Positions 44,501 through 53,600 of a stretch of 64,000 nt of DNA are shown here, piece after piece. Below the pieces are notes generated by a model. The model saw nothing but the letters and a program-made list of their open reading frames with translations. It had not been told where the DNA came from and ran no database searches. Positions within the stretch are counted from its first letter, which is position 1. Each line of letters begins with the position of its first letter. Location: positions 14,330,312-14,394,311 of the forward strand of contig OZ022247.1 of assembly GCA_963978895.1 (NCBI GenBank). The letters are read 5' to 3'. The stretch comes from Erpobdella octoculata (lineage: Eukaryota; Annelida; Clitellata; Hirudinida; Erpobdellidae). A program made the position numbers and the translations under genes.

Positions 44501-47500
44501 CAGAACACCAGTAACAAGCCCAACTTCAAATATAGTTGGAAAGATATTGAACACAATTGCACTCAGTATGAAGTTCAATCCTCTTGTTCCTCTGTCAATG
44601 GCTTTTGAGAGAGCTCCTGTTTGTCGAGAAAGATGAAAAGTCAGGTCAAGAGAGTGCAGATGCAAAAACACCTGTGAAGTAACCATGGTAGCAATTAATA
44701 CACCTGTGAAGTAACCATGGTAGCAATTAATACATCTTTTTAAAGATTAACACATCAAAAAAGTCCAAAAATTTTGAAATCCTATAACGGTGCTTATAGC
44801 ACTATTATGTTTGGGAGTGGAAAAACATTTTTTGAAGCATTAAAAATTTTATTGCTAAATTTTATATTTTAAAGCACTTGGCTGGTAGATTAAAATAAAG
44901 CTAATCTAAGCTAATTTTAGATTTTTCATATCATATAATTGTGTTTTATAAACATTAATTTAGCAGGAAAAAAAATAAAAAATTAATTTGGGCCTATTTC
45001 TTCAGTTTTGTAACAGAATAAAAACATTCCGGTATATTTTTCTATTAATTATTGCATTATTTAAAACAAATAAAAATAAAGGTAAATAACAGCTGTGTTA
45101 AGGAGTGTTTTTTTATTCGCCAGGTTATCAACCGCACTCACCAAAGGTTTTCTTAATTCATTAAATTTCTTCATTATGCATTTTTTTATTCACCTGATGA
45201 ACGCTCTGGTTTAAACTACATTCACCATGGTTTAGAGCAGGCATTCATCAAGTGAATAAAAAAACATGAAACCAAGAAATTTGATGAATTAAAAAAGTTC
45301 TGGTGAGTGTGGTTGATAACCTGGTGAATAAAACTACACGCCCTTATTGAGAATAAAAATAAGTAGAAAATATTTTTAAGACAAGAAAAAAAACGATGAA
45401 TAATTATTACTCAACTAGTGGTTTTGCCCATCCCAAGGACGGATGTTTTAACATTACGATGAACATTGGATATATTTAATGGATTAATATAAGTTAATAA
45501 ATATTTTGTTATTTATTTATTTATAACATTACAATGAAAATTTAGATAGTCAATTTGAAGGAAGAAAAAAATCTGGAAAACTTTTGTAATTATTTAATAA
45601 AATTTTCTAAGGTTTTTAAAAAATTTCGTGATAGACAATATTTTGCGTGAATGTCTTATTTTCCAAAAGATTTCCCTGAATATGTGAATCCTTAATAAAG
45701 ATTTTCAAATACTGATGGTTTTTTGATCTTGAGAGGGCAACATATAGCTGGCCATGAGAGAACACTGGTTCATTTAAATAAATCCCAACATATTCAAAGG
45801 TCTGACCTTGTGATTTGTTTATTGTCATCGCGTAAGCAGGAATAATGGGAAATTTACGACGCTTAAGTATGAAAGGAAGATTGACATCACTGGGAGCTAA
45901 ATCAATTCTGGGAATAAACACTGTGTCACCGCAATTACATTCCGAAACAATTTCAGCAGTGATGAAATTAAGCTGCAATGAACGAACGATCAGACGGGAT
46001 CCATTGCAGAGTCCTTTTTTGGGGTTGAGATTGCGTAGAAGCATAATTATTACTCCACACTTCAAAGCTAAGATATGTGAAGGCATTCCTGATGGTGTTA
46101 GATTGTGCAGAAATTCCGAAGGATAGTTCAGTTCATCGGCTGCGTCCTCAGAAATTAATTTATCGGCACTATAATGGAGATGAAAATCACTTGGCATCTG
46201 AGCGATTACTTTTCTGTTCATTTCTAATGTTTCCTTGTTTGTTGGAGCTAGAATAGCACGTTTTGAAAGTTCTTCAACAGGCATGTTTCTCAAATCACTA
46301 CCGTAAATCTGTTCGATAATATTCTCATCGGAAATCAATTGTCGAGGAATCTCGATAGAATTCACTGGAACTCCTGGTATTTTAGGCAAACTTCCAGATC
46401 CAACATTGAGAAGCCAGTCGTTGTGAATATTTTGAGTTCCAATTCGCATGTTAGTTAGCAATTCCAATTTTGTGAACTGTTGCCATAAATTGGTTGATTT
46501 TATACAACACTCTATGATATCTGTTCATGTTCCTCTTGAGACGACTGGCAGTGTCTGTCTAAAATTGCCTCCAATAACCATGACTTTACCTCCGAACAGC
46601 TTTGAATTCTGCATGATATCACAAAGAACTTTATCGATGCAGCGTAATCCATGTTTAGTAAGCATAGTGATTTCATCAATTATGATGAGCAAAGCCTGAT
46701 AAAATATTTTTGCCTCTGGCAAGTTTAGTCTTACTGCAGAAACAGAACAGGAAGTTTAAAACCACTGTGCACTGTTCGTCCACCTTTGAGTAATGTTGCA
46801 GCAATTCCAGTGGTAGCATAAGGAAGTGCAATTTCACCTCTTCCACGAATAAAGGATACGGTTGAAATTTTCTTGATTTCTGTGTCTCTCTCTCCATCGC
46901 CGAGTTCTTTCGGCTGTCAAACGACGATTTTTTGCTTCATGACATACTTGAATTTTTTTAACTAAAACGTTAGCAATAAGCATCTGCGTCCCGTAATCGT
47001 TATCCCGATATCTTTTTTTTTTATTGAGATTTAGCATACGCCTTATCAAGACAAGTCTTGCTCAAGGCGAGAGAGGGAGGGTACTTGCAAAGGCAGCCAT
47101 TTATAGGTGCCTACCCCTTTAGCAAATGCGAGTGAACTCCTTGCTTAAGGGAGTTATGCTGGTGATCAATCGGGATTTAAAAACGATACGGGAAATCCCG
47201 TATCGCTATTAAAACGATACAGCCTGCAGGGTAAGTCTCGTATCTAAATAAAATAGCGAGACTTAAATTTTGTTCTCATATAAAGTCTCAAAAAAAATTC
47301 CAAGATTTAAAAAAAATATTTTTCAATAAATAACGAAAGTCATAAATAGTTAATTAACGATTGTCACAACTGTGAATATTTGCAATTGATTCATCAACAT
47401 TGATTAATTCATCTACCTGTCGACAGAAGTTTATAACTATTTAACTATTATTATCCAAACTTTAAATTTTGTTTTCCTAACAGCCTGTAGCCCCATTATT

Positions 47501-50500
47501 TACTACTTTTGGTCTGGTAACCGTCAACATATTTCAATATATATATATAACATATATAAAACCAGCTCATCTCTGTTCTATAGCTTTTTTTAGTGCCACA
47601 TTGAGAATAGTAATCAAAGATATCTAAAACAGAGGTTAAGCCATGCCCCTCTTAGGCTGCTAGTCGACCTCGGCATACTTCCATTTAGAAATATGCGAAC
47701 CGGCATCAACGGTTGGCAAGGCAATCGTACTCGCTGACTATTATTATTAATGACTATTATTAATATCATTTTATGTTTATGTTTTGGTTTAGTAAACTTA
47801 TTTTGTCAAATTTGTTATATAGAATTGGAATGATTATTTTAGTGTTTCGATATCCGTAATTGACCGTAATAGTAGCTCATCTAAGATATATCTTTATAAT
47901 CTCGATTATATTCTTGGTTGTATGTGAGTATGTGTGTGTCACCTGTAGTGTGCACGTCGTCTGGAGCTGGAATTCGTAACTTTCTCAGCTTCTTTCTTGC
48001 CAGTCGGATTCGCCATGGCCTATAAATAAACCTGCTGGGTTTTCTTCACTTTCTTAATTCTTGCATACAGGTACTTTCTCGTGTTTGTCATCATTTAGAG
48101 TCTAAATTTAGACAAATAGATGTACCGAAACTAAACAAATGAAACTTATTTCAAGTTTTAAAAAAAATAAATTTTGTAAATTTTTATAAATTTTGTAAAT
48201 TTTTATAAATTTTGTAAATTTTTATAAATTTTGTAAATTTTTATAAATTTTGTAAATTTTTATAAATTTTGTAAATTTTTATAAATTTTGTAAATTTTTA
48301 TAAATTTTGTAAATTTTTATGAATTTTGTAAATTTTTATAAATTTTGTAAATTTTTATAAATTTTGTAAATTTTGTAAATTTTTATAAATTTTGTAAATT
48401 TTTATAAATTTTGTAAATTTTTATAAATTTTGTAAATTTTTATAAATTTTGTAAATTTTTATAAATTTTGTAAATTTTGTAAATTTTTATAAATTTTGTA
48501 AATTTTGTAAATTTTTATAAATTTTGAAATTTTTTAATATTTAAATATTTTTTTTCAATGAATGCCTTTAATGTAGTTATTAATATTGTCTGTTGCGTAT
48601 AGTACATCATTCTATGTTATCTCATTTTATTCGAGACAAAATTTCCACAGTTGACATTTCAATTGAGATCCCAATATCGTATCGTATCGGATTTGTCTCG
48701 TTATTGGTCGAGGCGTCTCGTTTAATTCGAGACAAATTTCAGGAGTCGTATAGTATCGTTTCAAAAAAATAACGGGACGCAGAATCCTAGTTAGCAATAG
48801 AACCCAAAGAAAGTTTAAAATAAGTTTCTAAAAAATGATATAAGTGAAATCAATCGAAATTGTATTTATCGTTCGTATGCACTCGAAAACAAATAAAGGG
48901 AAGAAGGATAGATAAAAATATTATTAAATTTTTTTATATATAATTTATTTAATTATATATATATAAGTATTTAATATATTATATATATATATGTATTTAA
49001 AATAATATGGATATATATATATAATTTTTAATATATAATTTATTTAATTAAAAGAACATGTCCTGACTGACTGATAATCAACGCCGAGCTCAAACGCCTT
49101 ATCCTAGGAACGTGAAATTTGGAACTTATATTACTTTTATTGCGTATGCATCCACTAAGAAAGGATTTTAGAAAATTTTGCTACTGAGGGTAAGAAACTG
49201 GAAAACAAACTTTTTTCTAAAACAATGTATATCTCAAAAACCAAAAATGAGGAGATTTTGAAATTTGGTATATGGATTCTTCTTGAAAAATAAAAAGATA
49301 CGTGTTTCACCATTTTTTGAAAATTCGGTTTCCCGGACCTCAAATGTGGGTTGGAAAATTGGGTTATTTGGTTTTTAAAGTAGCTGCTACTCAACAACTG
49401 TAAATGCTACAGAAATAAAAGTTTGTATTTAGTTTCTACTCTAAAAATAACGATATACGTGTTTCACCATTTTTTGAAATTTTGGTTTCCAGGACCTCAA
49501 ATGTGGAAATAGGGTTATTTGTTTTTTTTAATTGGTAATCAAAAACTGTGAATGCTACAGATGTAAAATAAATATTTAGTATATACTCAAGAATTAATAA
49601 TATACGTGTTTCAACATTTTTTGAAAATTTGGATTCCAGGACCTCAAATGTGGGGTGGAAAGGGATATTTGTTTTTTAAATTAATTGCTACTCATAAATT
49701 GTAAGTGATACAGATGTAAAATTTATTATTCAGTATCTACTCGAGAAATAACTATATATATATGTGTTTTACCAATTCTTGATAATTTGGTTTCCAGGAC
49801 CTCAAATGTGGCGTGGAAAAAAAATATTTGAATAAAAACTTCAAAAATTAAAAATGTGAAAATTTTGCAATTTAGTACCAAGATTATTCTTACAAAATAA
49901 CAAAGTTATTACTTTGAGGTTTTGTGCCCATTAAAACTAGCTGAGTCCAGTTTATTACCGGCCGGGCTAGCCGTGATTTTAAGGTCTTCACAGGAGCCGG
50001 GCCAAACCTGAAGTCAAGTTGGGACGGGCCAAGGTATTTCACAATCACAAATTTTAGTGATTTTAGGATCTTCAGACGGGCCTGGCCAAACTTAAGTCAA
50101 GATGGGACGGGCCAACGTTTTTCATCAAGATTAGAGAAATTCTAGGTCTGTAAAAACGGGTCGAGACCAAATTAGACGGGCCGAGTGAGGCCTAGAAATT
50201 TTGCTTATAAAAGGGGCCGGGCCAAGTTGTCGACGGGCCGAGTTTAGACGTAAAAATCGCCCGTGCAGTACTCTACTAAGGATGCACGGTTCAATTTTTC
50301 TAATTTCAAGCGAGCGAAGCCGCTACGGGCACTGCTAGTTATATATATATATATATATAAAATATATAATTTATTTAAATATATATAATTATTTATCATT
50401 ATTTATTATTATTATATAAATTAATTTACCATAGAAAGGAAGAATAGATTAAAATATTAATATGTTTTTATATTTTGAATTTATTTTACATAAGGTAAAT

Positions 50501-50524
50501 ATTTTTTAATTTATTTAATTATAT

Positions 50525-50622
<98 letters not shown>

Positions 50623-53600
50623 TTTATCATTTTATAATATATATATTAAATTAATTTACCATTGATAGCAGGTCGTCACACAAAAACGTCTTACACAGAC
50701 ATGGGCTATTATATATATTAATTATTCTACTTGACTATTCAGAGTAGAAATTAAAAACACACCAGATCTATGAATAACTTGCTTACATGAAATAAATTGC
50801 TATTTAATAATAGAGAATAGCGATTTTTTTTGTAAATGTGTGACAGAATATTTAAGATTAGAGAAAAACGGGTTATTTAGTCATTAAAAATTGAATCTTC
50901 AAATAAACAAAGTATTTCATTTAAAATCTGCAAACTTTTTTTGACAAATTTCTGATTGAACTCTGAGAAACTTTTGCAAAAACGGCATTTCTTAATTCAT
51001 TCATTCCAGAAGCTCCTGCTCTTGCAAGACCATCTGTGTAAAAAAACATTTTGAAAAAACTTACAAATTGGTATAAAAATATTGAAAATATGTTCTTAAA
51101 AAAATGTACAACAGCATTTTTAAAATTTAAATTTTGTTGTGGAAATTTTACTACACATAATATTGATAATCAGACCATTTCAATAAATAGGTTAAGTCAA
51201 ATACAAATAAAACAAAGTTTAATTTTAAAAATGAAGCAAAATCACACTTTATTTCTCAACAGGAAATAATTTTTATCTATTTCAAATTCTTTTTATGAAT
51301 ATGAAGCTAAACATAGCAGCAAGAAAACAAGAAATGAGCATTCAATACATTTTCTGTGAGCAATCAATTTTCTTATGCATTGTTCCAAATCATAGCTTAA
51401 TAAAACCCCACCCAGACAACATAACAGATAACCATTATACAGCTGTTAAAATGTTCATGTGTAATTTTGAATATTGTTTAATTTCTTGGAAATAAGTCAA
51501 ACTAACATGCAAGAACAAGGGTAGTAAAAGCAGTGATGACAGTACTGGGAGCGTCACTCAAATTCAAGAAGTTTTCTGAGTTTGTATTGAGGTAGTCAAC
51601 AAGATTTTTGAAGATGAATGGAACTTGAACGTTGAGAAGCTTTATTTAAAAATATTCAAAATACAATTTTGAATATGTTTGAATACACATGTTCTAATTT
51701 AAAGAAAAACGTTCTTTTTTTTATTAAATTCTTTTTTTAAATTCACTCAATATGTGTATATATGTACGACATATATGTAAGTGGTTGCAGTAGTAAGATC
51801 TATTACAGTAGCATAGCTTAGGAGAGAAGTGAGATGCGTTCACCCCGGGAGGCACTTTTAAGAGGGCGGCAAAAATGTTTAGGGAACTTGTTAGATTTCA
51901 TTCATGATTTTGTCACTTTTGTTCAACATTTTCATTTTGAATACTCTATGAAAAAAGTCTTATAAATTGTAACATTCAAACTTCCAATTCTTTTTTTTCA
52001 TTTTCATTCCATATGAACTTTTAAAAAATCGGAGCTCCAGTTGCTAATTGCTATAAACTCACAGCAACTTTAATTTATAAAAAGTTATAAGATCATCAAG
52101 CCGTTAGTCTTCTGAGCATAGTTAAAAGCGTGCCCGACTGTCGTGTAGCATACCTTGGTTCAAATCCCGGCATAGTAATTTTGAAATAATTTATCAAAAT
52201 TTTGACTGATTGGCTCATTTAATAATAAATAATACAAATATAATAAATAAAAGCTTTTTAAACTTGCAGAAAAACAAAATTGTCATAAATATAAACAGGA
52301 TCGACCTAATTTATATTATTCTCATTTTTTTAAAGAACTTAGTACTATGCACTATACATATCAATAACTTGAAAACCCAAAGTTTGAAAAAAAAATTATT
52401 TATAAAAAAATCTCTTTAAAGAAGATATTTATACACAAGAAATAACCCATCAAAAATGATGAATTGTTTCAATTTCAACATATATAATTACTGTTGTTGT
52501 TTTGTGATTGCAGTGCCACCAATCAGAATTATGAGGTTCTAACATACATACATACATACATACATAGATACATACATACATACATACATAAATACATACA
52601 TACATACATACATACATACATACATACATACATACATACATACATACATACATACATACATACACACATAGGAAATTATTTTTAAACATTCAAATTTGAA
52701 AAAATTCCTTGTGTTTAATTATCTTTTTTGGAAAGATTTTTTTCTAAAAATTTGTCTTTCAACTTTTTTACAACCTCTTTAAAAAACCTGGGCTAAAACA
52801 TGGTATGTTAAAGTTTGTATACATTAATCTAGTATAATTTAATCTTCAAAAATAAAAAACAAAACTGATAATGTTCAGAAACAACTGGTTAAATAGAATA
52901 AAAGTGTATTCAATGTTTACTATTGCCTTATATTTTAATTAAGGCTGGGCCCGATTAATCGGTGCACGGATAATCGGGCCAATTATTGCCCTAATCGGCA
53001 TAATCGGCAAGGGAAAAAATAATCGGTGCCGATTAAACTATTTCTGAAAAACTACCCACTTAAAATTTGTTCGTATATTATCTAGTGAAAGTACGACAAC
53101 TAATAAAAAAATCTTTCACCGTGCAGTGAATGAATGTTGAAATATTAGAAATAAAAAACTAACCCATAAAAACAAAGTTTTTATTATAAATCCTTTATAT
53201 ACGATCCTAGATTTTTATTTTATTTGAATTTTTGAAAAAATTTTTGAATTTTTTGAAAAACTTAATTATACAATATCTGATCAAACTGAAATTTTGATAG
53301 ATTCAATTGTCTCGCAGCCCAAGTCGATGTGCCAAATTTCAGCTCGATCGGATAACGGGAAGTGAGTTAATTTTGAGACTCAAAGTTTGTGACCGACAGG
53401 AAGACAGACGGGAAGACAATCGAAAATAATATAAAGGATTTAAAAATGACATCAAAGGAAATGTCGGCGTTCTTCAGTCATTCGCGAATGAAAGTAAAGT
53501 ATTGATTGAAAGAAAATTAAATTGATAAAAGAATATAAAAATGACATCAAAGAGTTGGGCGGGATGTTTTGAAAATTAACTGGTTTAAAAATTAAATTAT

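Noticed and set aside
48165..48530. Centromeric-type satellite
   Set aside because: A local 19-bp minisatellite of under 400 bp inside an intron; there is no higher-order structure.
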